From Iamia sp. SCSIO 61187 (GTDB taxonomy: Bacteria; Actinomycetota; Acidimicrobiia; Acidimicrobiales; Iamiaceae): a DNA stretch of 64,000 bases. The translations under genes were made by a program, and so were the position numbers. The first letter of the stretch is position 1, and every line of letters begins with the position of its first letter. Where the stretch lies: positions 3,352,001-3,416,000 of the forward strand of contig NZ_CP050948.1 of the NCBI RefSeq assembly GCF_019443745.1. The letters are read 5' to 3'. The notes under the pieces were generated by a model, which was not told the origin of the DNA, did not search any database, and saw nothing but the letters and a program-made list of their open reading frames with translations. This document shows, in pieces, positions 1 through 8,175 of this stretch.

Positions 1-704
1 CGCCGACCAACCCGCTGCTCGGCCTGGCCGATATCGCCGCCCTGGCCGAGGTCGCCCACGAGGCCGGGGCGCTCCTGGTCGTCGACAACACCTTCGCCTC
101 GCCGTACCTCCAGCAGCCCCTCGTCCTCGGCGCCGACGTGGCCGCCCACTCGACCACCAAGTACCTCGGCGGCCACTCCGACGTCGTGGGCGGGGCCCTC
201 GTCGCGGCCGACGCCGAGCTGGGCGAGCGGCTGCGCTACCACCAGAACGCCCTCGGCTCGGTGCCCGGGCCCTTCGACTCGTGGCTCGTCCTGCGGGGGG
301 CCAAGACGCTCGCCGTGCGCATGGACCGGCACTGCGACAACGCCGCCGCCGTCGCCGCCTGGTTGGCCGAGCGCGCCGACGTCGCCGCGGTCCTCTACCC
401 CGGCCTCGCCGACCACCCCGGTCACGAGGTGGCCGCCCGCCAGATGCGCCGGCCCGGTGGCATGGTGAGCGTGCGCCTGGCGGGCGGCGAGGAGGCCGCC
501 CTGCGGATGTGCGAGCGGGCCCGGGTCTTCACCCTCGCCGAGTCGCTGGGCGGGGTCGAGAGCCTGATCGAGCACCCGGCCCGCATGACCCACGCGTCGG
601 TGGCGGGCACCGCCCTCGAGGTGCCGGCGGACCTGGTGCGCCTGTCGGTGGGCATCGAGGCGGTCGACGACCTCCTCGCCGACCTGGACCAGGCCCTGGG
701 CTAG
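1..704 (+). CDS. Cystathionine gamma-synthase/lyase family PLP enzyme (5' end missing)
   Basis: Only the C-terminal part is in the window; the reading frame is open from base 3. It carries the family signature VVDNTFASPYLQQP, and the PLP-binding lysine sits in STTKYLGGHSDVVGG (Lys codon at 159-161). The later SLGGVESL and the arginine-rich LVRLSVGIE region near the C-terminus are also typical of Cys/Met metabolism PLP enzymes, which carry out trans-sulfuration (cystathionine synthesis or cleavage) in the cytoplasm. About 234 residues are visible, so roughly 150 N-terminal residues are off the edge. Synthase, lyase and O-acetylhomoserine-type enzymes cannot be separated from this fragment. The stop overlaps the end of the convergent gene by 4 nt. 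Confidence 0.9.
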   Translation, partial: PTNPLLGLADIAALAEVAHEAGALLVVDNTFASPYLQQPLVLGADVAAHSTTKYLGGHSDVVGGALVAADAELGERLRYHQNALGSVPGPFDSWLVLRGAKTLAVRMDRHCDNAAAVAAWLAERADVAAVLYPGLADHPGHEVAARQMRRPGGMVSVRLAGGEEAALRMCERARVFTLAESLGGVESLIEHPARMTHASVAGTALEVPADLVRLSVGIEAVDDLLADLDQALG

Positions 705-1411
705 CGACGGGGCACCACGTCGGTGCACACGGCGGGCGGCCCGTCGAGGCCGCGGAGGTTGCGCCAGCCGTCGGTGACGTTGACCAGGACGCAGACCCGG
801 ACGCGGGGCGCGACGCGCACGTCGCCCTCGTTCGCCACCTCGGCGTCGTCAGAACGCCGTTCGGGCCACGGCGTCACCGTCGCCCGACCGGTGACGGTGC
901 CCCCCGGGGCGACCTCGATCGTGAAGCGTCCGCCGTGGACCTCGGCGTTCACCAGCGAGGGGGACGGGTCCTGGGCCGGGGGCCCCGGCGGCGGCGGCGG
1001 AGGGCGAGGTGGACGGGTGGTGCCGTCGTAGACCTCCGGGGGCGATCCCGCCGAGGTCGGTTCCGTCCGGCGGGCGGCGCCGACCGTGAGGACGATGCCT
1101 CCGCCCGGCGCCCACGCCCTGAGGGCGGGGACGTCCCACGCGCCCTCGCGTGCCGGCACGCTGACCCGCACCCCGGGGCGGGTCTCGTTGGTCAGCTCGA
1201 GGGCGATCCACACCGGGTCGCCGGGGCGGACGTGGACCACGGCGGACAGCTTCAGCCCCGGCACGGCGGGCGGGGGGAGCGGCGGCAGGTCCCAGCGAGG
1301 ACGGTGCACGGCCCCAGCCACACCGACCGTCGCCAGCGCCACCAGCACGACGGTCAGGGGCATCCACGCCGGGTGCGACCGGCGCTCGGGCACCAGCAGC
1401 TCAGTAGGCAT
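701..1411 (-). CDS. Single-pass membrane-anchored protein of unknown function, coupled to the RTX metallopeptidase
   Basis: I do not recognise the family. The ATG chosen gives 236 residues: a short N-terminus, one hydrophobic helix (WMPLTVVLVALATVGVAG, about residues 17-37), a proline-rich stretch, and an extracellular part with beta-rich character and a PPRPPPPPPGPP linker. Two C-terminal cysteines could pair. Its start lies inside the 3' end of the metallopeptidase gene (11-nt overlap, ATGCCTACTGA), so translation is probably coupled and the two products may act together at the cell surface. An upstream GTG in frame would add 14 residues but would run further into the neighbouring gene. Confidence 0.6.
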   Translation of the reverse strand: MPTELLVPERRSHPAWMPLTVVLVALATVGVAGAVHRPRWDLPPLPPPAVPGLKLSAVVHVRPGDPVWIALELTNETRPGVRVSVPAREGAWDVPALRAWAPGGGIVLTVGAARRTEPTSAGSPPEVYDGTTRPPRPPPPPPGPPAQDPSPSLVNAEVHGGRFTIEVAPGGTVTGRATVTPWPERRSDDAEVANEGDVRVAPRVRVCVLVNVTDGWRNLRGLDGPPAVCTDVVPRR

Positions 1412-2591
1412 CGCGGCGCGGTACGCCCAGCTCGTCGCGGAGCGTGTTCTCATCCAGCCCGGTCCCGCGTCCCTCCTCGCCCGCCGGCACGTCGGGCGTG
1501 GTCGGGTCGTGGTCGTGGTCGACCGGGAGCCCGACGGTCACCCGCTCGGTGTTGAGGACCCATCCGTCGCCGGCGTCGACCTCGCCGTCGTCGTCCAGGT
1601 CGAGCTCGTCGTCGGACAGGTCACCGTCGCCGTCGTCGTCGAGCACCTCGAGCAGCTCGCCGTGGTCGACCTGCCCGTCCCGGTCCCGGTCGAGGACGAC
1701 GAGGCGGCCGTCGACCGTCACCTCGGTGGGGATCTGCTCGGCGTCCTCGCCCAGGTAGGCGCCGTCGACCTCGATGCCGTGGGCGTCGTCGTAGGCGTGG
1801 ACCAGCTCGTGGTGGAGGGCGACGAGCGGGGAGTACGAGAGGACGCGGCCCGGGTCGGCACCGAACCCGGCCTCGTCGTCACCCAGGCGGTAGAGCACCA
1901 GGTCGATGTCGCCGTCGAAGGCGTCGGTGGGCATGCCGGCGTCGATCGCCGGGTCGGGGTGGTGCGACGCCACCGTGACGGCGACCCCCCGCAGCCCCTC
2001 GAGGAGGCGGGCCCCGGCGACCGTCGAGGCCAGGGTGACGAGGTCGGACAGGATGCGCTGGTAGACGGGGCCCGACGGGGGCTCGACGGTGATGTCGGCC
2101 AGCAGCGTGAGGTCGACGGGAGCCTCCCGGACCTCGTCGGTGCGTCCCGCGTCGGCGACCACGTCACCGGGTTCGACGTGGAGGTCGTCGGCGCCGGCGC
2201 CGCCGTGCACGTGGTCGGCGCCGGGGCCGGCGTACACCACGTCGGCGCCCAGGCCACCGTCGACCACGTCGTCGTCCATGCCGCCGGAGAGGACGTCGGC
2301 GCCGGCGCCGCCGCGGAGGGTGTCGGCGCCGAAGCCGCCGTCGACGTGGTCGCGCCCGTCCCCACCGGCCAGGAGGTCGTCGCCGTCCTCGCCGTGGAGG
2401 AGGTCGTCACCGCCACCACCCTCGACCCAGTCGTCGCCGCCGTGACCGTCGACCACGTCGTCTCCCTCGCCGCCGTGGGCCCGGTCGTCGCCGGCGCCGC
2501 CCTCGATGCGGTCGTCGCCCTCGCCGCCGAGGAGCCGGTCGTCGCCGGCGCCGCCCCGGACGGTGTCGTTGCCCCGGCCGCCGCGGATCAC
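1401..2591 (-). CDS. RTX-repeat zinc metallopeptidase (M91-like) with EF-hand-like tail, C-terminal part
   Basis: About 396 residues. Residues 1-140 are roughly 15 tandem nonapeptides of the GGxGxDxLx type, which in the RTX family bind calcium and fold only outside the cell. Around residue 260 there is LHHELVHAYDD, an HExxH zinc-protease motif in the style of the M91 (NleD-like) peptidases. Residues ~295-345 hold DRDRDGQVD, DDDGDGDLSDDE and DLDDDGEVD, which are EF-hand or dockerin-like calcium loops. The frame opens with a GTG that overlaps the stop of the preceding frame (GTGA). The RTX array continues directly from that frame, so the two were probably one protein separated by a one-base frameshift. 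Secretion and calcium-dependent proteolysis are inferred. Confidence 0.75.
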   Translation of the reverse strand: MIRGGRGNDTVRGGAGDDRLLGGEGDDRIEGGAGDDRAHGGEGDDVVDGHGGDDWVEGGGGDDLLHGEDGDDLLAGGDGRDHVDGGFGADTLRGGAGADVLSGGMDDDVVDGGLGADVVYAGPGADHVHGGAGADDLHVEPGDVVADAGRTDEVREAPVDLTLLADITVEPPSGPVYQRILSDLVTLASTVAGARLLEGLRGVAVTVASHHPDPAIDAGMPTDAFDGDIDLVLYRLGDDEAGFGADPGRVLSYSPLVALHHELVHAYDDAHGIEVDGAYLGEDAEQIPTEVTVDGRLVVLDRDRDGQVDHGELLEVLDDDGDGDLSDDELDLDDDGEVDAGDGWVLNTERVTVGLPVDHDHDPTTPDVPAGEEGRGTGLDENTLRDELGVPRRDAY

Positions 2592-3190
2592 GGCGGCACC
2601 CCGGTGACCACGAGCAGGTCGTCGCCGGCCCCGCCGTCGACCGCGAACCCGTCGCCGGTGGGGGGCGTCACGAACGGCACGTCGCCGACGGTGTCGTTCC
2701 CCGTCCCGGTCCGCACCAGCACCTCTCCGCTGGTGCCGGTGAAGCGGTAGCTGCGACCGTTGACGACGACCACCAGCCCGTCGGGGCCGTCGAGGACCCA
2801 CACCCGGTCGTCGCCGGAGCCGGTGTCGACGACGAGCCGGCCGTCCCGCACCAGGGCCTCGACCTCCGGAGGGGCCCAGCGACCCGGCCCCACGGCCAGC
2901 ACGCTGTCGTCGAGGGTGAGGGTGCCGCCGGACCCGCCGTCGGCGGCGGCGAAGGCCCGGCTGACCCCGTCGAGCCAGGTCGCCAGCCGCTCCCAGCGAC
3001 GGCCCAGGAAGGTGAGGTCGAGATCGACCTCGGGGACGTCGGCCAGGAACGTCGAGCGCCCCGCCGAGGCCCGGAAGGCGTCGAGCGCGGCGCGCAGCTC
3101 GCCCGCCGCCGCCGCCAGCCGCCCGGTGCCCTCCCCGGCCGCGTCCACGTACCCGTCCAGGTGGCTCGGATCCGCGGACGTCGTCGGCAT
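2588..3190 (-). CDS. RTX metallopeptidase, N-terminal part with WXG100-like helical domain
   Basis: About 200 residues before the stop. Residues 1-90 are alanine-rich amphipathic helices (GTGRLAAAAGELRAALDAF, then FLGRRWERLATWLDGV), which resemble the helical-hairpin N-termini of type VII (ESX-like) secretion substrates; this is a resemblance, not a firm assignment. Residues ~95-200 contain the first RTX-like units (DTGSGDDRVW, RTGTGNDTVGD, DGGAGDDLL). No Sec signal peptide is visible. The frame stops inside the RTX region, four bases into the next open frame, and restoring one base gives a continuous RTX array. I chose the ATG at MPTTSADP; a GTG 13 codons upstream is possible. Confidence 0.6.
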   Translation of the reverse strand: MPTTSADPSHLDGYVDAAGEGTGRLAAAAGELRAALDAFRASAGRSTFLADVPEVDLDLTFLGRRWERLATWLDGVSRAFAAADGGSGGTLTLDDSVLAVGPGRWAPPEVEALVRDGRLVVDTGSGDDRVWVLDGPDGLVVVVNGRSYRFTGTSGEVLVRTGTGNDTVGDVPFVTPPTGDGFAVDGGAGDDLLVVTGVPP

Positions 3191-3240
3191 CGCCGGCGTT
3201 CGTTCCCCGCCAGCGACTGCCGGAAACACACGATGTCTGA

Positions 3241-3268
3241 GTGCATCTCAAGACCTTCCGTGCATCTC
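3241..3268. promoter_or_regulatory. 9-bp direct repeat between divergent genes
   Basis: GTGCATCTC occurs at 3241-3249 and again at 3260-3268, about two helical turns apart, in the 88-bp gap between the metallopeptidase and the divergent small helical protein. Direct repeats with this spacing in a divergent promoter region could be a regulator site. No known consensus is matched. Confidence 0.3.
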
Positions 3269-3278
3269 CAGGGGCGGG

Positions 3279-3650
3279 ATGGGGTACGAGACCGCCATGG
3301 ACCCCGCCGGACCGCGACCCCCCGACATCGCCTTCGACCACGCCGCTGCCCAGGCGGCGATCCTCGCCCTCGACCGGGCCCAGGCCGTCGCCGCCGACAC
3401 CTCGTCGGCCCGGGCGACGGCCGCCCGCCGGGCGAGCGCCGAGTTCCGGGGCGCCTACGCCGACGACTTCACCGCCGCCGACACCGACCTCGGCGCCGCC
3501 ACCCTCGATGCCGTCATCGCCCTCACCTCCCTCCGCCAGGCGATCGCCGGCGCCATGGCGGCGGCGCGGACCGCCCAGGACACCCGCGCCGCCGAGCAGC
3601 GGTCCTGGGACGCCGCCCACCGCCCCGGCCTCCCCCGCCGCGTCGCCTGA
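3279..3650 (+). CDS. Small all-helical protein, WXG100-like
   Basis: 123 residues from the first ATG (preceded by AGGGGCGGG), or 117 from MDPAGP. It is almost entirely helical and alanine-rich. The middle segment EFRGAYADDFTAAD resembles the W/F-x-G-x-x-A-x-x-F turn of WXG100/ESX-type helical-hairpin proteins, with helices of about 40 residues on either side. It is divergent from the RTX metallopeptidase, whose N-terminus is also an alanine-rich hairpin, so the two may pair as secretion partners. No ESX ATPase or membrane gene is in the window, so this role is inference. Confidence 0.55.
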   Translation: MGYETAMDPAGPRPPDIAFDHAAAQAAILALDRAQAVAADTSSARATAARRASAEFRGAYADDFTAADTDLGAATLDAVIALTSLRQAIAGAMAAARTAQDTRAAEQRSWDAAHRPGLPRRVA

Positions 3651-3651
3651 G

Positions 3652-6600
3652 TCAGGGTCGGGGCCACCGGATCCCGACGTAGCGATCGATCTCAGCCGAG
3701 TCGGTGACGGCCCGGGTCGCGTTGCCGAGGCGCACGAAGAGGGTTCGCACGCCCTTCACGTCCTGGAAGACCGGGAACCCGGCGGGCTCGACGTGGACCC
3801 GCGCCACGTCGCGGTCGTCGACCTGGTGGAGGGCCACGGAGACCAGGCTCGTCGCCGCCTCGCCGAAGGCGCTGATGAGGAGCTGGGTGAGGTGCAGCTG
3901 GAACACGTCGGTATCCGAGTGGTCGGGCCGGTCGAACGTGGCGTAGTCGTGCTGGAGCCCGACCACCTCGCCGTGGTCGTCGACGCCGATGAGCAGGACG
4001 CCTCCGTGGGGACTGTTGAGGAAGGCGCCGACGGTCTTGATCGACGCCTGCTCGAGCGCCCGGTTCTTGGCGTGGGCCTTCAGGTCCCACCGGAGCGTCG
4101 ACTTCAGCTCGAGCGTCTCCGACTCGTCCCGGCCAAGCAGCTGCGAGATGGGGGCCGACGAGTCGTGCAGGACGCGTGCCCGCTTCTGGAGCCACGGCCG
4201 GAGCTGCGCCTTAGCCGCGTCAGCCAGATCTGGCTCATCGAGCAGCCGGATGAGGAGGGCTTCGTTTCCCTTCATGTGGTCGGCCACGAACTCCGACCAC
4301 CGGTCCTCCACCACCGATGCGAACTGCCCCTCGTCGTTGGCGACGGCCTGGGCCTGGAGCAAGGGATCCTCGACCATCCTCGCTCCCAGGCCTTCCACCA
4401 ACAGCCGGTCGGCCTCGGAGATCTGGCCGCCGAACGCCTCGTTGAACCGGGCGATGACCGCCGACAGGGGCTCGAAGCCCGGGAGGTAGCGCGACCCGCC
4501 GCCGTCCTCGGGGAAGGCGACCAGGGGCTCGGCGTCGCCGGTGAGCTCGATCTCCTCTCGACCCTTCTCGGCCACGCGGAGGTGGGTGAGGGCGACATCG
4601 AGGTCGAGCGCCACTCCGGCGCGGGCCGGGAGGCGAAGGGCGAGCAGCCGGCAGTAGCGGTAGCGCTTCTCCAGATCGGTGTTGGCCAGGGGCACGATCT
4701 GGGTGACGAACGTGTAGAGCGACACGAACCGGTCGAGGGCGGCGCGGAAGGCCTCCTGGTCGTCGTCGTCGAGGTCGCGGAACCGGGCGAGCGCCGGGTC
4801 GAGGTGCGCGTAGAGCGCCTCGTGGGCGCCACTGCGGGCGCGGTCGACCGGCGGGAGGCGGTACCAGGCCGCGGCCAGGGCGTCGACGTCCACGTCGCGG
4901 ATCACGTCGTAGCGGTCCAGGTCGACGCGGGCGTCGAAGAGGGCGTTCGGGTCGGTCGGGAGGGCGCTCGACGCGTCGTAGAACGGCTCGAACGCCCGCT
5001 TGATGGCCTCGGCGTCGTTGACGAAGTCGAGGACGAAGGTGCTGTCCTTCCCAGCCGTCGTCCGGTTGAGGCGGGAGAGCGTCTGCACCGCATTGACGCC
5101 CTTCAGCGGCTTGTCGACGAACATGGTGTGGAGGAGAGGCTGGTCGAAGCCGGTCTGGAACTTCTCGGCGACGACCAGGATCTGGTGCTCGTCGGTGGCG
5201 AAGCGGCGGGCCGTCTCGCTCTCGGGGAAGCCGTTGAGCCCGGCCTCGCTGACCGTCGACGCCGTGTCGGGGTCGTCCAGCGTGCCGCTGAAGGCGACGA
5301 GCGTGGACACGTCGGTGATGCCGTGGGAGGCGACGTAGGCCCGGATGGCTCGGTACATGTGGAGGGCGTGGGGTCGCGTTCGGCAGACGACCATGGCCTT
5401 GGCCCGCCCGCCGATCATCGGCGCGGTGTGCTGCCGGAAGTGCTCGACCACGATGCGGGCCTTCTGGGCGGACACCTCGTCGTGCAGCGAGACGTAGGCG
5501 GCGATCTTGGCGGCCGCCTTCTTCTTGTCGACCTCGGGGTCTCCCAGGCCTGCGTTCTCGATCCGGTAGTAGGTGGCGTAGGTCGTGTAGCTGCGTAGGA
5601 CGTCGAGGATGAAGCCCTCCTCGATGGCCTGGCGCATCGAGTACACGTGCGTGGCGCGGCGGATCGAGGTGCCCTCGGGGGACGAGCCGAACATCTCCAA
5701 CGTGCGAGCCTTGGGCGTCGCGGTGAAGGCGAAGAGCGAGAGGTTCGCCTGCGGGCCGCGCGCCGCGACCGCGGCGGCGAGGGCGGCGGCCACCTGGTCC
5801 TGCCCGTCGGGGGGCTCGTCGGCCTCGGCCTCGACCTCGGCCACCGGGGTCGCGGAACCACCGGTCAGGACAGCCGTCATCGCGGTGGCGCTGTCGCCGC
5901 CCTGGGAGGAGTGGGCCTCGTCGATCAGCACGGCGAAGCGGCGCCCGGTCAGGTCGCCGACCTTGTCGACGACGAAGGGGAACTTCTGGAGGGTGGTGAC
6001 GACGATCTTGGCCTCAGCCCCGCTGAGCGCCTCGGCCAGCTGGTTGGAGTCGGTGTCGATGCGGGCCACGACGCCGTGAGTGCGCTCGAACTGGTAGATC
6101 GTGTCCTGGAGCTGGCGGTCGAGCACCGTGCGATCGGTGATCACGACGACCTTGTCGAAGATCTTGTCGTCGTCGCCGTCGTGGAGGTTGGCCAGGCGAT
6201 GGGCAAGCCAGGCGATGGTGTTCGACTTGCCCGAGCCAGCCGAGTGCTGGACGAGGTAGCGATGACCCGCACCGTGCTCGCGGGCGTGGGCGGTGAGCGC
6301 CCGCACCGCGTGCCACTGGTGGAACCGGGGGAAGATCACCTTGCCGTCGCGCCGGGCGGCTCGCCCCTTGCGGCCCGGCTCGGACTGGGCCTCGTGGACG
6401 AAGCGGGCGAGGAGGTCGAGCCACGGATCCCTTCGCCACACCTCCTGCCAGAGGTAGGCGGTGGCGTAGCCGTCCCGGCTCGGGTTGCCCGCTCCCCCCG
6501 GCTCCCCGGGCCCGGCCGAGCCCTGGTTGAACGGGAGGAAGACGGTTTGGCGGCCGGCGAGGCGCGTCGCCATCTTCACCTGGTCGGGGTCCACGGCGAA

Positions 6601-7164
6601 GTGGACGACGCAGCGGCGCAGGACGACGTCGGTGCCGTCGCGCTCGCCGTACTGGCGGATGGCGTGATCGATGCTCTGGCCGGTGAGCGGGTTCTTGAGC
6701 TCGGCGGTGGCGACGGGCAGCCCGTTCACGAACAGCGTCAGGTCGACCGACTGGCCGGGGTGGCTCGGCAGGTGGAGCTGGCGGACGACCGTCAGCCGGT
6801 TGGCTGCGTATAGCTCGTCGAGGGTCGGGTTCAGCCCTGACGAGGGGCGCATGTACGCCAGGCGGATCTGGACGCCGAGATCCTCGACCCCGTGCCGCAG
6901 GACCTCGAGGGTGCCGCGCTCGTCGAGCTGGGCCGCCAGTCGGGCCAGGAAGCGGCGCTGCGCCTCGTCGGCCCCGCCGTGCAGCCCGATCAGCCGGTTC
7001 CACTCGGGGATCTGGGTCTGCCCGATGAACTCGAACAGCGTCGCCGTGTCGATGCCGAGGACCGGGTCGACGTACGAGGCGGCGCCCGACTGGTACCCGC
7101 CGTGGTCGACCAGCCAGGCCTCGATGGCCTCCTCGAACGCCTCCTCCGAGTGCATCCCTGGCAT
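3652..7164 (-). CDS. hsdR: Type I restriction endonuclease subunit R (HsdR) with C-terminal AlbA_2 domain
   Basis: 1170 residues. The N-terminal nuclease region has VDLTLFVNGLPVATAELKN (D...ExK-type site, ~residue 150). The helicase motor has Walker A SAGSGKSNT (~308), DEAH in LIDEAHSSQGG (~413), the SAT-like motif FAFTATPK and the motif VI region LSRLNRTTAGK. This is the translocase-nuclease that cuts DNA lacking the HsdM mark. Unusually, the last ~160 residues (from ETLELKSTLRW, through FLNSPHGGVLLIGVDDHGEV) form an AlbA_2/Schlafen-type putative DNA-binding domain that normal HsdR proteins lack. The start has the good Shine-Dalgarno AGGGGAGC. It lies at the 3' end of a locus with hsdM but no hsdS. 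Confidence 0.9.
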   Translation of the reverse strand: MPGMHSEEAFEEAIEAWLVDHGGYQSGAASYVDPVLGIDTATLFEFIGQTQIPEWNRLIGLHGGADEAQRRFLARLAAQLDERGTLEVLRHGVEDLGVQIRLAYMRPSSGLNPTLDELYAANRLTVVRQLHLPSHPGQSVDLTLFVNGLPVATAELKNPLTGQSIDHAIRQYGERDGTDVVLRRCVVHFAVDPDQVKMATRLAGRQTVFLPFNQGSAGPGEPGGAGNPSRDGYATAYLWQEVWRRDPWLDLLARFVHEAQSEPGRKGRAARRDGKVIFPRFHQWHAVRALTAHAREHGAGHRYLVQHSAGSGKSNTIAWLAHRLANLHDGDDDKIFDKVVVITDRTVLDRQLQDTIYQFERTHGVVARIDTDSNQLAEALSGAEAKIVVTTLQKFPFVVDKVGDLTGRRFAVLIDEAHSSQGGDSATAMTAVLTGGSATPVAEVEAEADEPPDGQDQVAAALAAAVAARGPQANLSLFAFTATPKARTLEMFGSSPEGTSIRRATHVYSMRQAIEEGFILDVLRSYTTYATYYRIENAGLGDPEVDKKKAAAKIAAYVSLHDEVSAQKARIVVEHFRQHTAPMIGGRAKAMVVCRTRPHALHMYRAIRAYVASHGITDVSTLVAFSGTLDDPDTASTVSEAGLNGFPESETARRFATDEHQILVVAEKFQTGFDQPLLHTMFVDKPLKGVNAVQTLSRLNRTTAGKDSTFVLDFVNDAEAIKRAFEPFYDASSALPTDPNALFDARVDLDRYDVIRDVDVDALAAAWYRLPPVDRARSGAHEALYAHLDPALARFRDLDDDDQEAFRAALDRFVSLYTFVTQIVPLANTDLEKRYRYCRLLALRLPARAGVALDLDVALTHLRVAEKGREEIELTGDAEPLVAFPEDGGGSRYLPGFEPLSAVIARFNEAFGGQISEADRLLVEGLGARMVEDPLLQAQAVANDEGQFASVVEDRWSEFVADHMKGNEALLIRLLDEPDLADAAKAQLRPWLQKRARVLHDSSAPISQLLGRDESETLELKSTLRWDLKAHAKNRALEQASIKTVGAFLNSPHGGVLLIGVDDHGEVVGLQHDYATFDRPDHSDTDVFQLHLTQLLISAFGEAATSLVSVALHQVDDRDVARVHVEPAGFPVFQDVKGVRTLFVRLGNATRAVTDSAEIDRYVGIRWPRP

Positions 7165-7206
7165 CGCCGCTCCCCTGCTCGCCGAACGGCCGATGCTAGG
7201 CGTGAG

Positions 7207-8133
7207 CTAGGAGCAGCGGCAGCCGCCGTTGACGTTGATGGCGACGCCGCATGAGGCGCAGGTCGTGGTGGGCGCCTTCCCGGCAACCCAGAGCGGCTTG
7301 GCGAACGACTCCGGCGCCGGGCGGCTCATGCGCGGTTTCACCGCCGGGGTTCTGGGGCTCGCCCTCTTTGCTACGGGCCGGGTCGACGGAGCGTTCGAGG
7401 CTCGCACCTGATGCGCGTAGGCCTCCTGCACCCGCTTCACCTGGGCGACATCCCACCCGAGGTTCTGGGCGAGGTGCCCTCGGGACCCCTTCCCGCGGAC
7501 GACCATGAGGACTTGCTCGGTGCTCATGCCGAGCCGCCGGGCAGTGTTGGCCGCTCTCGCCTGCACCCGCCCGGTCACGACCCCTTCAGGCTGCTGTCCG
7601 CTGACGCCGCTTGGACCCTCCGGCTGCAGCGAAGCGATGGGTGAGCGAGGAGGTCGGCCCGGCTTCGCCGGAGCGGCCGTTGGCGCACTGCCAGCGATCC
7701 GTTGGAGGTCGTGCTTCGACATCGACGCCACATGGTTGAGGCTGGGGACGACGGGCACGACTATTCCGCCGGGTCGCTTCCTGGCCGCTCGGTTGCGCTT
7801 CCGCCTCGCCAGCTCGTCGCGAGCCTGCGTCGCGGTCACCGGCGGCGGGGTGCGCTTCCTCTTGGCCTTTCCCTTCGCGGAGGTGGGGCTGATCGGTGGA
7901 CGGCCACCGGCCGGGTCGAAGTCGACCGTCAGCCCTTCGTCCATCATCGAGGCGGGGTCGGCGAAGGGCCGCGAGATCAGCTCGTGGCGAGTCTCCCATC
8001 GCGGCGGCGGGATGTAGCCGTCGTCCCGGTCGTACGGGTGCGGGGCGGTGAGCATGTACTCGCCCAGGTCATGGCCGTGGTCGACCATCTCACCCCAGCC
8101 GCCGTCCCACCCGACGTCCTTCTCTTCCCCCAC
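7207..8133 (-). CDS. Basic, low-complexity protein with C-terminal zinc-ribbon-like motif, unknown function
   Basis: 308 residues, family not recognised. The first ~90 residues are acidic and polar; residues ~95-130 are strongly basic (KGKAKRKRTPPP, ELARRKRNRAARKRP). The middle is Pro/Ser-rich. Residues ~195-250 could form a small helical DNA-binding fold (RRLGMSTEQVLMVVRGKG, LGWDVAQVKRVQEAY). The last 20 residues hold CASCGV and CRC, a CxxC...CxC pattern that could bind zinc. The GTG start is preceded by GGGGAGGAC. It sits between hsdR and the HNH gene on the same strand, so it is probably co-transcribed with the restriction locus; a DNA-binding role is a guess. Confidence 0.6.
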   Translation of the reverse strand: MGEEKDVGWDGGWGEMVDHGHDLGEYMLTAPHPYDRDDGYIPPPRWETRHELISRPFADPASMMDEGLTVDFDPAGGRPPISPTSAKGKAKRKRTPPPVTATQARDELARRKRNRAARKRPGGIVVPVVPSLNHVASMSKHDLQRIAGSAPTAAPAKPGRPPRSPIASLQPEGPSGVSGQQPEGVVTGRVQARAANTARRLGMSTEQVLMVVRGKGSRGHLAQNLGWDVAQVKRVQEAYAHQVRASNAPSTRPVAKRASPRTPAVKPRMSRPAPESFAKPLWVAGKAPTTTCASCGVAINVNGGCRCS

Positions 8134-8175
8134 TGCGTCCTCCCCAGGTCGCGTCGTCAGTGGGTTCGTCGGCAG

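Noticed and set aside
2200..2580. Regular 27-bp periodicity that looks like an array of direct repeats (CRISPR-like)
   Set aside because: The period is exactly nine codons and the translation is RTX nonapeptides; there are no unique spacers between identical repeats.
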